Origin: Atrichornis clamosus
Lineage: Eukaryota > Chordata > Aves > Passeriformes > Menuridae
Reading direction: 5' to 3'
NCBI GenBank assembly: GCA_013400975.1
Contig: WBMZ01011823.1
Coordinates: forward strand, 132,809-196,808
DNA length: 64,000 nt
A program made the translations under genes and the position numbers. Position 1 is the stretch's first letter; every line of letters begins with the position of its first letter. Positions 11,203-22,010 of this stretch are shown piece by piece. The notes beneath the pieces were generated by a model. That model had not been told where the DNA came from and did no database searches. It worked only from the letters and a program-made list of their open reading frames with translations.

Positions 11203-11495
11203 GTAAGAACGACGGCTCCATCGGAGGGAAGCAGTACTTCCGGTGTAACCCAGGCTATGGATTGCTGGTGAAGCCAGGCAGGGTCAGGAAGGCCACGGGC
11301 CCGGCGCGGCGGCGGAGCAGCGGCCTGAGGCTGCAGGGAGCGGCCGCGGCCGAGAACAGGAGGAGCGGGAACTTCTCCGGGTCGGCCTCCAACCTGGCCT
11401 CCCTCACGGCCCTGGCCAAGTCGGAAGGAGGATCCACGCTACGGCTGGAGAAGAGCCAGAAAAACGCAGAGAACAGGAAATCCTGGGCAAACTGA
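11203..11495 (+). CDS. KIF13B: KIF13B terminal coding exon: second half of CAP-Gly and C terminus
   Basis: The exon gives two bases completing Gly, then 96 codons and TGA at 11493-11495. It reads KNDGSIGGKQYFRCNPGYGL followed by LVKPGRV. This completes the CAP-Gly with its GKNDG loop and the aromatic/hydrophobic GYGLLV strand. A basic Arg-rich segment follows, then a Ser/Ala-rich tail ending ENRKSWAN. The exon is GC- and CpG-rich compared with its surroundings, as is usual for bird coding ends. The acceptor is 'ctcttgtcccag', and the exon itself begins GTAAGAAC. The acceptor therefore abuts a consensus 5' splice-site sequence, which is unusual (see findings). Confidence 0.97.
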
Positions 11496-14400
11496 GGCAG
11501 TCCAGCCCAGCAAACGCAGCCCTGGGACGCAGCCGGGGGAGCCGACGGCTTCGGGAAGCAAAACCAACCATCCCGACTTCCAGCTGGTGGCAAACAGTAA
11601 TGAAGGGTTTGTTCTCTCTGCTCTGGGTGATTGACATGATAATTCTTTGCCTTGTCGTGGTGCTGGATCCGTCATTTCCTCTTCCAAATCCTGACGCTTC
11701 CGGGGCTGACCGATGGCAGCCGGGGACAGCGGTGGGTGGGTGTGACAAGCTCCTTCTCTTCCGTCTTCCAGAGGAAAATTGTTCAAATTATGGCACAGCT
11801 TCCCAACAGCCACAAAATCATCCCCAGGCACTGGCGCTCCCCTCGGTCTAGGGGGCAATTCCTGAAGAACGTCCCCAAAATAACAGTTCTGTTCTAATTC
11901 TGTAAGAGCTGGGTCAGTATCACGTAATCCACGAGAAAGAGCAAGGTGGGAATGATTCCAGACAGGCAGAGAAGTGAACACAGAATTTTGTTTGGAAATA
12001 AAGAGCCCCCCAAAGCCCCTTTATTTAAAAAAGCAGCAGCCCTAGGATTATGTGACTGGGACCAGTGCCTGTTTGGATCACTGTCCCATTGTCCCGCTCT
12101 CCAGTGGAAATCAGGGTGGTCTCTCCAGATGGTTTGTTGGGAACGGGAGAAAGCCCATGACCGCTGTGTCCTGGTTTTGATCCATTTAATGTTCACTCTC
12201 ACCGTGACAGGATCCCTTCTCTCACTTGCCCCAGAGTGGCAGGAGCTTCCCCTTGGTTCTTCCCTGTAGGCCAGGAGGGATTTTGCAGAGATACCAGCAC
12301 TGAAGTCCTTCCCTGTTCCCACCCAAACCTCTGGAGACACTCGGAATTTTACCAAGCAGGGGGTCGCTGTTCTCATAACAGGATCAATCCAGTCTATTTA
12401 TTTTTATTTATTCTTTCAAAACATGAAATGTTTGCGCTTTACAATCATCCCCGGCCCGGCGTTGCACAGAGGAGCTCTCCCAGCACCATCCCGAGCGCCA
12501 ATCCAAAGAGGAGGTGCCTCCGTTGTCCCCAAAACCAGCCTCTCTCTTGGAAGGGGGAAGTTTGGGCTGGCTTTTATAAAACTTGATTTTATTTGTGGCT
12601 GGTTTTCAGCTGCCTGTGGTACAGGGGGTGTATCCCTGTCCGTGTGTCCATGGTGTGTCCGTGCACGGATCGGCTGACGCTCGTTTTTTATCAAATTCTG
12701 AAAAGCCACAGATTTTTCTATCCTGAGCTGTTTATATCTTGTTTAATCATCACAGGAGGATTGGACAGCCTGAGCAATAGATGTTTTAGCTACGTGGGGA
12801 CTATTTAGGATGCTAAATTAATGATTAAACTTTAATATCTCTCCAGTTGCTGCCCGTGGGTATCCAAGTGCCTTAACCATCTGGTTCCGAGGTCCAAGGG
12901 AAAGCTCCGTTGGCATCAAAGGAGATAGGGATGCTTAGCGAAGGAGATAATTATGCTGATTTACTGTAATTAATATCATTTATGCAGAAGGAATAAAATT
13001 AAAATAGAAACTAATCTGTAGCAGAAATAAGCGGGCTGGGTTCGGATGCAGCCTGCGTAGAACTGCCAGAGATTTGTGTATCCTTCCAGCTTGGTGTAAG
13101 TAGTTTCAGTGTTTCCTAAATTTTCCTCAAGAATTCTTAATATAAAATGTACAGAGCAGCTTTTAAAGATATTTTTAGTGTACAGTTTTCCCTCTTTTTC
13201 CTTTGCACGAAGCTCCTGTCCATCCAAGCCATGATGGGAGGAATTTGGTAGTAAAGAACTGGGATGCTGAAATCCCAGGTTTTAAAATTAAAACCAGTTT
13301 TTACAGACACAGCCCATGCAATGAAACGCTCCGTTTTGGGGTCTGACGAGCCTTGCTGATGGAAGACCACCCACTAATTAATTCGATGCCTCTTACACTG
13401 CCTTGTTGGTTCTCTGAACTCCACCTTGACCACTGTGTTCCGATGTGCTGCCGGAAGCAGCTGATGTGAAACAGCCCCTCCCCGGAGCTGGGTGTTTTTA
13501 GTCTCAGCATTTCAGTGACTGGATTTAGGGATGTCTCTGAAACTCCTCCGTGTTTGCTCGGTGGCCCCTTTGGGGGAGATACGAAGGGAGGAACCTCCAA
13601 GTCCTTTTGAAGCCTCTTTCCTTGTGCCCCTCTCTGGGAATCCGGGATTTCCGTGGGACCCACGGAAGGGTGTCCAGGTCGCAGGAGGGAAGGGGTGGAG
13701 CAGAAAAAGCAGCTGGGCTGACTGTTCCCTGTTTCTGCTGCTGACTATAAACTCCTCTGGCCTGTTCGTGCTCCAGCTCCAGCCTTGTGAGGATGTGTTT
13801 TGGTGTTTGCACATCTGGGACACGTGGTCAGAGGCTGCATCCGGGCTGGATTTCCTTTCCTCCCACCCTCGGGTGTGTTGCAGGACCACGGAGAGGGGTG
13901 TGAAGGATGGTTTGAGCAGACCACACTTGCTGCCTCCTCTGGGATAGCTTGTCTCTTCAGGAGGGCTGGGATGATTCCAGGTATCCAGTGGGGAGGAGCA
14001 CGAGGAGCCCATGGTGCCTTTGTGGAGGGAGGATCTTGGCTTTCGCCATCTCGTTCGACTTCTGAAACAAAACCTCTCCTCAAATTCCACCCTAAAATCA
14101 CCCCAAAGCAGCACAAGCTCCAGAAAGCCAAACACATCAAATTCAGCTGCGAGGATGTTCCTGGAGGACTCCTGGACTCTCTCCTGCTCCATCCCAGCCT
14201 TCCTGGGCACATGAGGTCTTTTCTAAAGGTGTTTTCCAAATTTTTGGCACAGTGAGTGCACATTCCTCCACTCTAAGCCATCTGCTAAGCCAACTCACCA
14301 GAAAACAGGTAAAAACCATCATGAAGGTAATAATATATATATTTTTATTGATAATATTAGAAAAACTCTACTCTCAGCCTAAAGGAAGAGGTGCTCTTAA

Positions 14401-15540
14401 CTGGAACTGCCCAGCACTGAGGCTGGTGTGTGAATAGCTATGCATAAATTCCAAGATTTTCATGCACTTTATACAGGGAAGAAGAATATTTAATGCAGGA
14501 GAGTGTAATTTGTAGCAAGTGTCTCATCTCTGGTGTCTCTTGGGGGTTTGATCTTGCTGTCTGTGTCCCTGAACTGTGGATGGGTCTCGGATTCTTGGAA
14601 AATGGTGTTGGTGGGTTGGAAAGGCTCCAGCTGCCCCTGTGCCTGCAGGGCTGTGGGTCCCTGCTCCCCACGGGGTGTGGGGCGTCACTGACGCTGAGCC
14701 AGCCAAGAGGAGGCTTCTTGGAGGGACTTCTTGGGGGTTTCTCAAACCAAGCCAAGCCTTTTTCCTGTGCTGCGTTCAGCTCTTGAGGTGTTTTGATCTC
14801 CGCGTCCAAAATCACGCCTGGCTTTGGCTCTTTGCTGTTCTGTGATGGTTTTTAGTTGAGGAAAACAAATAGAAACAAATTCTGTGTGGTGACAGCGCCC
14901 GAGTCCTTAAGCAGAGGGTTCTGTCCGTGGCTGAGGTGGAAATTCCCGTGAGGTGGAAAGTTCAGCACCCCTGTGCTCCACTGCAAAGGAAGAACCCCCC
15001 TCGCTCCTTGTCCGAGCAGAGCCTGGGTGTTGTCCAGCCCTGACCCTGCCCTTGGTGGAGCCTGGTCCATGGTGATGTTCCTGTTGTCCCTCTGCTGGCT
15101 CCGCCAGTTCTTTGCACAAGTTCATTTTCCCAGTGCCTTATCCCGGGGCCAGCAGCCAGCAGCGAGGGCCAGGCAGCCTCGGGGTGCCTGGATTTTAGGG
15201 AATGAGGTGTTGTGGGGGCTGGCCACACTACGCAATGGATAAGTGTCTTCTTCCTCCATCTCCTGTATCCATCTCTGCTTTGGTTTCTGCCCTCTCCGCC
15301 CTCCTCCCAAACCACGATCCTGCTGGGTTCCCTGGGAGCTGGTCCCAGCTCTCCTGTCCCTACGGAGGGGTCACTGACACTGCGGGGGCTCCGTGTACTT
15401 TAAATGAGCTGAAATCCAAAGAGACTTTGTAATGAGCTGTAAAGTTTTTAATTATTTCTGTACAATACTAAATGACTGTAATATTGTATCATATGTGCGA
15501 TGCCGCCTGCAGGACCTAAATAAACATCTTCTGTAGAGCT
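11496..15540 (+). other. KIF13B: KIF13B 3' UTR
   Basis: About 4.0 kb lies between the stop codon and the AATAAA-type poly(A) signal at 15519-15524. Nothing in it looks like a second gene. It has a GC-rich part (13500-15400) with long chance frames on both strands, and an AT-rich block at 12780-13110. A pyrimidine-rich acceptor at 11771 could begin an alternative terminal exon. That the UTR is continuous is inferred from the absence of earlier strong signals. AATAAA words near 12990 could give a shorter form. Confidence 0.8.
15519..15524 (+). terminator. KIF13B: Poly(A) signal AATAAA of KIF13B
   Basis: AATAAA is preceded by an AT-rich, UTR-like block and followed after about 20 bases by a G/U-rich stretch ('gtctgtgccttgtt' at 15548-15561). 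That is the usual arrangement around a cleavage site, here expected near 15540. Confidence 0.85.
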
Positions 15541-15589
15541 GGGGAGTCTGTGCCTTGTTATTCCACTTAGTGGCACCAAAATGTTTAGG

Positions 15590-15850
15590 ATCAGGGAATA
15601 GTTTAGGTTGGAAAAGCCTCCAAGACTGAGTCCAGCTGTTCCCCAGCACTGCCGAGGCCATCACTGATCCATGTCCCCAGGTGCCACATCCACACGGCTT
15701 TTAAATCCCTGCAGAGATGGGGATTCCAGCACTGTCCTGGGCAGCCTGTTCCAATGCCTGACCACCCCTTTTGAGGAAGAAATTTTTCCTAATATCCATG
15801 GTGTGATGAGGGTCCCAGGGCCTTTGCTACCTCGCTCCAGGTCAGTCTGT
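15590..15850 (-). mobile_element. CR1 LINE 3' fragment
   Basis: It contains 'gtttaggttggaaaagcc', 'ccacatccacacggctttt', 'gcagcctgttccaatgcc' and 'gaagaaatttttcctaat'. This is the reverse complement of an older CR1 3' region, different from the J-like copies. It begins about 50 bases past the KIF13B cleavage site. Confidence 0.9.
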
Positions 15851-17210
15851 GGGGACATCGGTGCCTCAGGGAACTGCCACAGCCAACCCTGCCGGCCAGA
15901 AAGGCCTCGGGGGTGATGACATTCCATGATGTCCTTGGAAGCCCCACCCTGGGCCACCTCATTTCCTTTTCTTTTCTCTCTCAAATACAGCTTCGTGTTG
16001 GAAACAACTGGCAGGGTTTGACGGGGATTTTTTTGTGTAGTTTTTAGTTTATCTTGGCTCTTTTTTAAAGCAACAAATGCTGTGTTGATCCCACCATCCC
16101 CACTGAAAGTCAGCAAGCAAAGGATATTTTTATCGGCGCTGTCTTGCAATCAGCACACGAAAACAGCTTTTTTTTTTTTCTTTAGAGCCACTTCCCTTTT
16201 ATGTTGTACCTTCTGAAAGGAAAAAAAAACCCCAAACTTCTTTGGCTGAAACACAGGAGCTGTTTGAAGCGGCGTCACTTTGTTCCAACCTCGCTCTTCC
16301 CGGAAGGCGGTTGTGGCACCTTCCCCGCGCTGCCACGTTCTGTTCTCCAGCCAGAGCTGGTTTTAAAAGGCTCTGATCAAAACGAGCAGGAAAATAAAAT
16401 TTTAAACCCCCCCAAAAACTAACATTTATTCCTGTTTTCCTTCAAATTAATGCTGCTTCCATCAGCCTCACTTGGCTTCAAACACTTTGCCATGGCAGGC
16501 AACAGCCAGCAGGTTTCACCTGAGGGAAGAGAGGAGCTGCCCTGCCACGAGCTGGGCAGATTTCCAAGGGGTTTTGCTCACCTTTGGACACCAGCCTGTG
16601 ATAAATTACTCTTTTTTCCATATGTGTGCCCTCATCATCTGGTTTCCCACAAAAACAGGCATGAAGGGCTGGAAGTGCAGCTTTTTTGCAAAGCACAGGC
16701 CTCTGGTGTGGGTTTGTTCTTCTTTTTTTTTTTTCAAAACATCTCCCAGTGTAGCTTCCATATTCCTGGTTTTCAGCTGTGAAGCAGGGAGTGGGCTTCA
16801 TCCAGCATTGTCCAACCAGGGCAGCAACAGGAACTGCTTTCCTTGGAAAGCGGCTCCCAGCCATGCTGTTCCTGCTTTCCTCTACCCCAAATCCTTCCAC
16901 ATTCCCCTTCTCCTCTCCAAGAAAATGAGCTGGAGGAACCGGCCCCAGTGGGCAGCAGCTCCTCCATAATGGCTCAGTTGTTCCTTACAATGGGATGAAA
17001 TGTGCTGGGGATTAATTGTAAAGAAACAAAACCAATGAGAAAAATGTTTCAAAACAACAGTTCTGGGAGGCTTAGCCTTGATTTCAGGTATTGAGCCAGC
17101 ACTGATTTACAGAAGTGCCCTTTTTTTTTGTTATTTCCACTGTTTCCTTGGAAAACTGGGAGGCAGGAGGCAGCAGCAGGGCCTGACAGGTGTGACAGTC
17201 CCATGTTCCT

Positions 17211-17372
17211 CATTCCTGGAAGTGTGGCCCACACCCCTGGCAGTGTCCAAGGCCAAGTAGGACAGGGGTTGGAGCAACCTGGGATAGTAGAAAGTGTCCC
17301 TGGCCATGGCAAGGGGTGAAACTGGATGAGCTTTAAGGTCCCTTCCATCCCAAACCAGTTTGGGATTCCATG
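17211..17372 (+). mobile_element. CR1 LINE 3' fragment
   Basis: It contains 'cagtgtccaaggccaagta', 'ggttggagcaacctgggat', 'tggatgagctttaaggtcc' and the 3' tip 'gggattccatgatcc'. It is a plus-oriented J-like copy, 5'-truncated. Confidence 0.92.
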
Positions 17373-18912
17373 ATCCCCACGCTCCTCCCTCCAGAAAATT
17401 CCCTCTGCAAAATCTGGCTGCTGATGATGGGGCCATTAAGATATATTTTATCCCCCTCTGTGATGCTGAACGGCACAAGGACCTGTTCGAAAGGTGTTTC
17501 CCTCCCTAAAGTCCATTATTCCACAGCTCCAACAGCGTGGGTGTTGCCTCGCCCTCTTTTTGGGGTGTTCATTGATGCCTAGAGATTTTTTAGTATTTTT
17601 CACATATTTGTAACTCTGTAGCTCTTCATATGGAGCTCTGTATCATTTAATGCTTTATCTCTTGTTCTTCGCCTCTCTCACATTTAGAACAAGAGCAGAT
17701 ATTTAAATGCTCCATGTTTTGTCTTTGCCCAAGAGAAGAAATTCTTTAGCAAGGACTCGCTGTTCTCCAGCAGGGCTTGTAGACATAACAAGAAGTAGGG
17801 CAGAAATCCATGGAAAAACCCAAAAAGAGGGGTGTGGGCTGCCAGAAAAGCTGTGTTTCTAATTGGATACGCTTATCAAAAATATGCTGAATAGCTGAAC
17901 CTGTATAAACTGTAAAAAATCCGTTATGGGCGTGCTCTTTGGTTGTGGAGCACCTGAAAGCTTTCATTAAACCTCTCCTCTCTATGTTATCTTCTCAATC
18001 TTGTGTGGAAGGTGGTTTTTTCCCCTTCTGTTTTCAGGCATCACCATCCTGAGCAATGCCCCCCCCAACCACAGCTGCACATCCTGATTTTTACCAGGAT
18101 GGCAGAACCCAGACACCGTTTCACTGAATAAATCAACCTCTGTGACTTTGTGTCTTCTCTGCCACCCCACCCATTCACGCACACCCCCGGCAGAAACTCC
18201 TTCCCATTTTGAGGAAGCTCTTGCCCACCCACCCCACAGACCCTGTTTGAGACCCCCCCACCCCAGGCTGCTCAGCCCAGCCAGGCCAGGACCGAAGGGC
18301 AGCCACAGTTCCCTCTTGCCTTGGGCTTCTCAAAATTACACCTGTACTCAGTAATTCAATGTTTTTTGGTTTTATCACCAAGTGGTCCCAAAGTCTGTCA
18401 CCCTCAGACCTTCAACTTCTTGAGCAAGAGACTTCCATTGTTGGGATGGGACTCACAGGGCCCTTCCTGAGGCTCTGGGAACCTGCTGTAGGAGGTTTCC
18501 AAAGGCAAGGGCCCCATCTCCTTGGCCATAATGTCACTGCACAACCAGTATCTTCACCTGTGATATTCGTAACCCCATCCAAAGGAGGGAAAACTCTACT
18601 CTCAACATCTCCTTTTAGTGGAAAAAGCCCCAAAAAGTCTCTGGAATCAGCCCATGACTCAAACTCTTAAGTGATTCCACTGCTTCAAATGCACCATCAT
18701 CGTGTCCACCACCTTCATCCTTACCAGAGACTGTACTTACAATACGGGAATGCCCAAATAATTCAGTTTTTCCCAAACAAATCAAGATTTTCTACATTCC
18801 CTGAGTCCTCGTGGCACCTTTTAGGCCTCATTCACACCCAAGGCCACTCTTGGCTCCCAGCTCTGCACAAAAAGGACAATGGAAGAAAAGCATCGGTGTT
18901 GAGTTATACATT

Positions 18913-18918
18913 TTTATT
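18913..18918 (-). terminator. HMBOX1: Candidate distal poly(A) signal AATAAA
   Basis: Plus-strand TTTATT reads as AATAAA on the minus strand. A second one lies 51 bases upstream in transcript sense, at 18964-18969. Cleavage would fall near 18890-18900. Confidence 0.6.
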
Positions 18919-18963
18919 TTCTAATAGGTACAATACTAAAATAAACACAAATTAAAAAAAAGT

Positions 18964-18969
18964 TTTATT
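18964..18969 (-). terminator. HMBOX1: Candidate poly(A) signal AATAAA (upstream of the pair)
   Basis: This is AATAAA on the minus strand in an A/T-rich context ('gttttaataaaac'). It may be used instead of, or together with, the signal at 18913. Confidence 0.5.
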
Positions 18970-20202
18970 AAAACAAAACTGTACAAAAAAGCAGTTATAC
19001 TACATTTTAATTACAGAACAGTCTACTGTCCAAAAGGCACTAATCCAGAATAGGAGATACAATGATACAGGACTCATTTGAACTATTTTAATCAATACAA
19101 TAGAGCACTTGTTTCTCTGTCCATTCACATACAGAAACAAGGACTTTTGCTACAGTCATTACACATTGTTATAAATATGAGCCCTACGTGTAAAGGTGCA
19201 GTATCGCTCTCCCTGGGCCGCGAGTCACTTCTAACAAAGACAGGAATTAAATTAAGAAAGAAAAAAAAAGGGGGCACAAGGGGAGAGGTTGATGGTTGAC
19301 ATTTTGGCAGCACGTGCCACCAGGGGAAGGTGGGATGGACATGAACCCTCACCTGCATCTCGCATGGAAACTGGACCGGTCTCCTCAAGGGTCCGTGGTG
19401 GAACTGAAGGTGAACTTCCATCACCTCCTGCCCAAAGCTTTCCATCAGTTATTCCACTACATCCCGTTTGATCCAGATCTCCTTTAACCCCTTCTTTCCC
19501 TGGACAGTTCTCTATGATGCAGAAACAATTCCCAAGCACACCAATGGTTCTCAAGTTTTCTACACTATTCCTTCTCTCCTTGCAAGGAGCCATGGGCATT
19601 TTGCAGACAAAGGCAGTGACTGGGAGAAGAGTTTGGAATATTCTTCTTAACACTCAGTGCCTCCACTGCAAGGGTGTCTGGCGTGAGGACATGGACCCCT
19701 CTCAAGGCTGCTCCAACTTTCTCACAGCAATGGGCCCAAGTGCCCAAATCCACCAGGGATGCTGGATGTTCCTGAGGGGGCACAGGGAGAATTACAACCC
19801 ACCACCTCCCCAGCCTGCCTTCCTGACCCAAGCTCCCCGTGGGCAGCGTGCAGCCAACGTGGGAAACACGAGGTGCCCGTGGCCCCTTCCTCCATCCCCG
19901 TGGTGGGGTGACTGAAGTTCACTCCCTGCAACTTCTTTTCCGTAAGGAACTTCCCACCATGAGGATCTGTTCATCCTCCCTCCCAACTTATCAATTTTTC
20001 CCCCCCAAAAAAATGTCAGGCTGAGGACCAGCAGCAGCCCATGGACGTGTGCTCAGGGAATGACTACAGGGAATCAACCAGCACATGAATATTCAACTTC
20101 ACGATGAGGAGCAAAGCACAACACGCCCAGGAAATGAAATATCTCGTCTTTAAGCTGAACGAGCAGCCCTTAAGATCAAGACCAGGGTGTATCTGAAGGG
20201 TT

Positions 20203-20226
20203 TGATGATGATGATGATGATGATGA
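20203..20226. repeat. (TGA)8 microsatellite
   Basis: Eight perfect TGA units are followed by the degenerate 'agatgag'. On the minus strand this is (TCA)n within the inferred HMBOX1 3' UTR. A CpG-rich patch ('cgaacgcgcgggcggg') follows at about 20268. Confidence 0.92.
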
Positions 20227-20744
20227 AGATGAGTGGCACCACCTGACTCGTCCCCGGTGGAGGAGGTCGAACGCGCGGGCGGGAGAGGGATACTGCACCT
20301 TTGGAACAGTGTCATACACATAAGACAAAGACAGGCATCTGGATGTTAACAAAAATAAGTAACAAAGAAATATGATTAAACAAAATCTCTTCTCACATCA
20401 TCCTATACTACATCCTCCTTCTGCTTAGCAGAAAATTGTACGTACACAAAAATACAAATACACAATTTTGTAGAACAGTCTGATTTTAATATATTTATAT
20501 ATATTTATATTTATATGAGTGGCAGGTTAGTTCATTATATAGAGCTTTTTGCACTTTTGGCTCATATGCAACAAGGCTTTATAAATTCAGCTTTAGCTTT
20601 CATTCAGGTTTTATAGCTTCTTGAACATTTGTTTTCACATTTAAAGCAGCATCCAATTTGCAAGAGGAGTTGGTGGTGGCTACAGCAAGGATCAGGTCAA
20701 GAGGTTATTTGGGGGCTGGGAGGGGGAGGAGAATATACATTCCA

Positions 20745-20774
20745 GTGTGTGTGTGTGTGTGTGTGTGTGCGCGC
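20745..20774. repeat. (GT)12 microsatellite running into GCGCGC
   Basis: Alternating GT from 20745 to 20769 continues as an alternating GC block. The whole is a purine-pyrimidine alternating tract with Z-DNA-like composition. A G-rich run (20711-20729) lies just before it. Confidence 0.92.
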
Positions 20775-21848
20775 TAGTGCTCATGGAACACAGAGCAGGG
20801 TGTGAACACACAGCTCCAGAATCCCATGTTTACCTCTTGAGGTAGGCAGAACACCTACAGCAGATGAGACACAGGGGCCAGTTTTGTCAGGGCGAACAAA
20901 GAGGTGGGTGGGAGGTGCCGACAGAGGAATGGACAGGTCAGGGATGGGACACGGCTCGTCCTGGATCACTGACACGTTTGGTGACAGCGAAGTGACAGGA
21001 GGCCGCTGAGCCATCCCAGCAGCACAGCCCCAGGGGAGATGCACGCCTGGGACCCGTCCCCAAGTCAAGGTCACAGTGGGACAAAGCCAAGACACACAAA
21101 ATTTGGACGAGAGGAACCTCCCCGGCCTTCGCTGGGGTTTTGCTCCATTTTTGTGTGGCTCTGAGGACGTTCCACCAACCTCCACCTGTGGCTCTGCAAC
21201 ACTCAACTACAGCATCCACCTGTTGTCACCAACATCCACTGCCAGTGACAATCCCTGGGTTAGGGAAAACACCACTTAACAAAGGCAGCTCGGAGCAGGG
21301 CGAAGGGTCCGTGTGTGCCACAGGCTCCACAAACACTGGATTTCCTTTAGGAAATGTCCTGATTTCCATTAGGACCCCAGCAATGGATTCCCACAGGATC
21401 ACTGCTTCCATCAACACCCATCCACACCCTACAGGCTGATTTTCTGCTCTCTGCAGAGATGTCCTCACAGCTTTCCTTGCCAACAGTCCTTTCCCAGGCT
21501 TTCCCACCTTGGACGTGAAGTTGTCAGAGTGAAAACATTTTGTTCCTAATGAAAAATAAAGCATCTACATATGGATTGCTTTCATTTGCTGAACCCTTAA
21601 GTGGTACTAAAACACCTTCACAGTGTTCTGTTACCTCCTTTCACTGTGGTCAGAAGAAATTCTCCTTTAATGCCATTTTTTTAAACTATCATTGATACCT
21701 TTTTTCTTTAAACCCACAAAAATTTCTCACATTTACAAAATTATAACCACCTGCCAATAATTAGGATTATTTTGACAAAATGTTTAGCAGGTGCCACTAT
21801 GACAAACCTAGGAATAATTAAGTATATAGAAAGAAACTGCCTTTGGGA

Positions 21849-22010
21849 TTCCAGAGAGGTTTTGGCTGGCCCCATCCCTGGAAATGTTCCAGGCCAGGTT
21901 GGACGGGGCTTGGAGCACCCTGGACTCGTGGAAGGTGTCCCTGCCCATGGCAGGGGGTGGAACTGGATGAGCACTAAGGTTCTTTTCAACCCAAACCATT
22001 CTGTGATTCC
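21849..22010 (+). mobile_element. CR1 LINE 3' fragment
   Basis: It contains 'ccaggccaggttggacgg', 'ggtgtccctgcccatggc', 'ggtggaactggatgagc' and the tip 'ccattctgtgattcc'. It is a J-like copy, plus orientation. Confidence 0.93.

Larger units (their letters stand above)
4606..15540 (+). other. KIF13B: KIF13B gene, 3' portion (exons to poly(A) site)
   Basis: This is the 3' end of the gene for kinesin family member 13B (GAKIN), a plus-end-directed kinesin-3 motor. It carries DLG1- and PIP3-linked vesicles and has roles in polarity, ciliary transition-zone organisation and receptor traffic (family knowledge). The window shows only the tail: disordered proline/serine-rich sequence, the C-terminal CAP-Gly domain, and the 3' UTR. 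The motor, FHA, MBS and DUF regions are upstream of position 1. The conserved ending, a run close to 'ENRKSWAN' before the stop, matches the KIF13B C terminus as I know it (human ends RKSWAS). KIF13A lacks this CAP-Gly, which separates the two paralogues. Confidence 0.95.
15541..18895. other. Intergenic region between convergent KIF13B and HMBOX1
   Basis: About 3.4 kb lies between the two inferred cleavage sites. It contains two CR1 fragments (15590-15850 minus, 17211-17372 plus), poly(T) runs near 16170 and 16720, and a C-rich patch around 18220-18270. I see no exon, RNA gene or island-like promoter. Confidence 0.75.
18895..20700 (-). other. HMBOX1: Probable distal 3' UTR of HMBOX1
   Basis: Repeat-poor, AT-rich sequence has two minus-strand AATAAA words near its low-coordinate end (18964-18969 and 18913-18918). 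It also holds an AU-rich run on the minus strand (20480-20517), a (TGA)8 tract and no open frame of note. It has the texture of a long conserved bird 3' UTR. Assignment to HMBOX1 is inferred: it is the next gene on this strand and no other coding sequence lies between. An independent non-coding transcript is the alternative. Confidence 0.55.

Noticed and set aside
11439..11981. 180-codon frame antisense to the KIF13B last exon
   Set aside because: It is a shadow of GC-rich coding sequence on the other strand; no family resemblance.
13512..14255. Long overlapping frames on both strands (up to 232 codons on the minus strand) in the KIF13B 3' UTR
   Set aside because: The region is GC-rich, so stops are rare in several frames at once. 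The translations are S/P/R/G-rich and resemble no family, and no splice or promoter context supports them.
20711..20729. G-quadruplex next to the GT repeat
   Set aside because: There are only three G tracts of three or more with short loops; a fourth tract has just two G.
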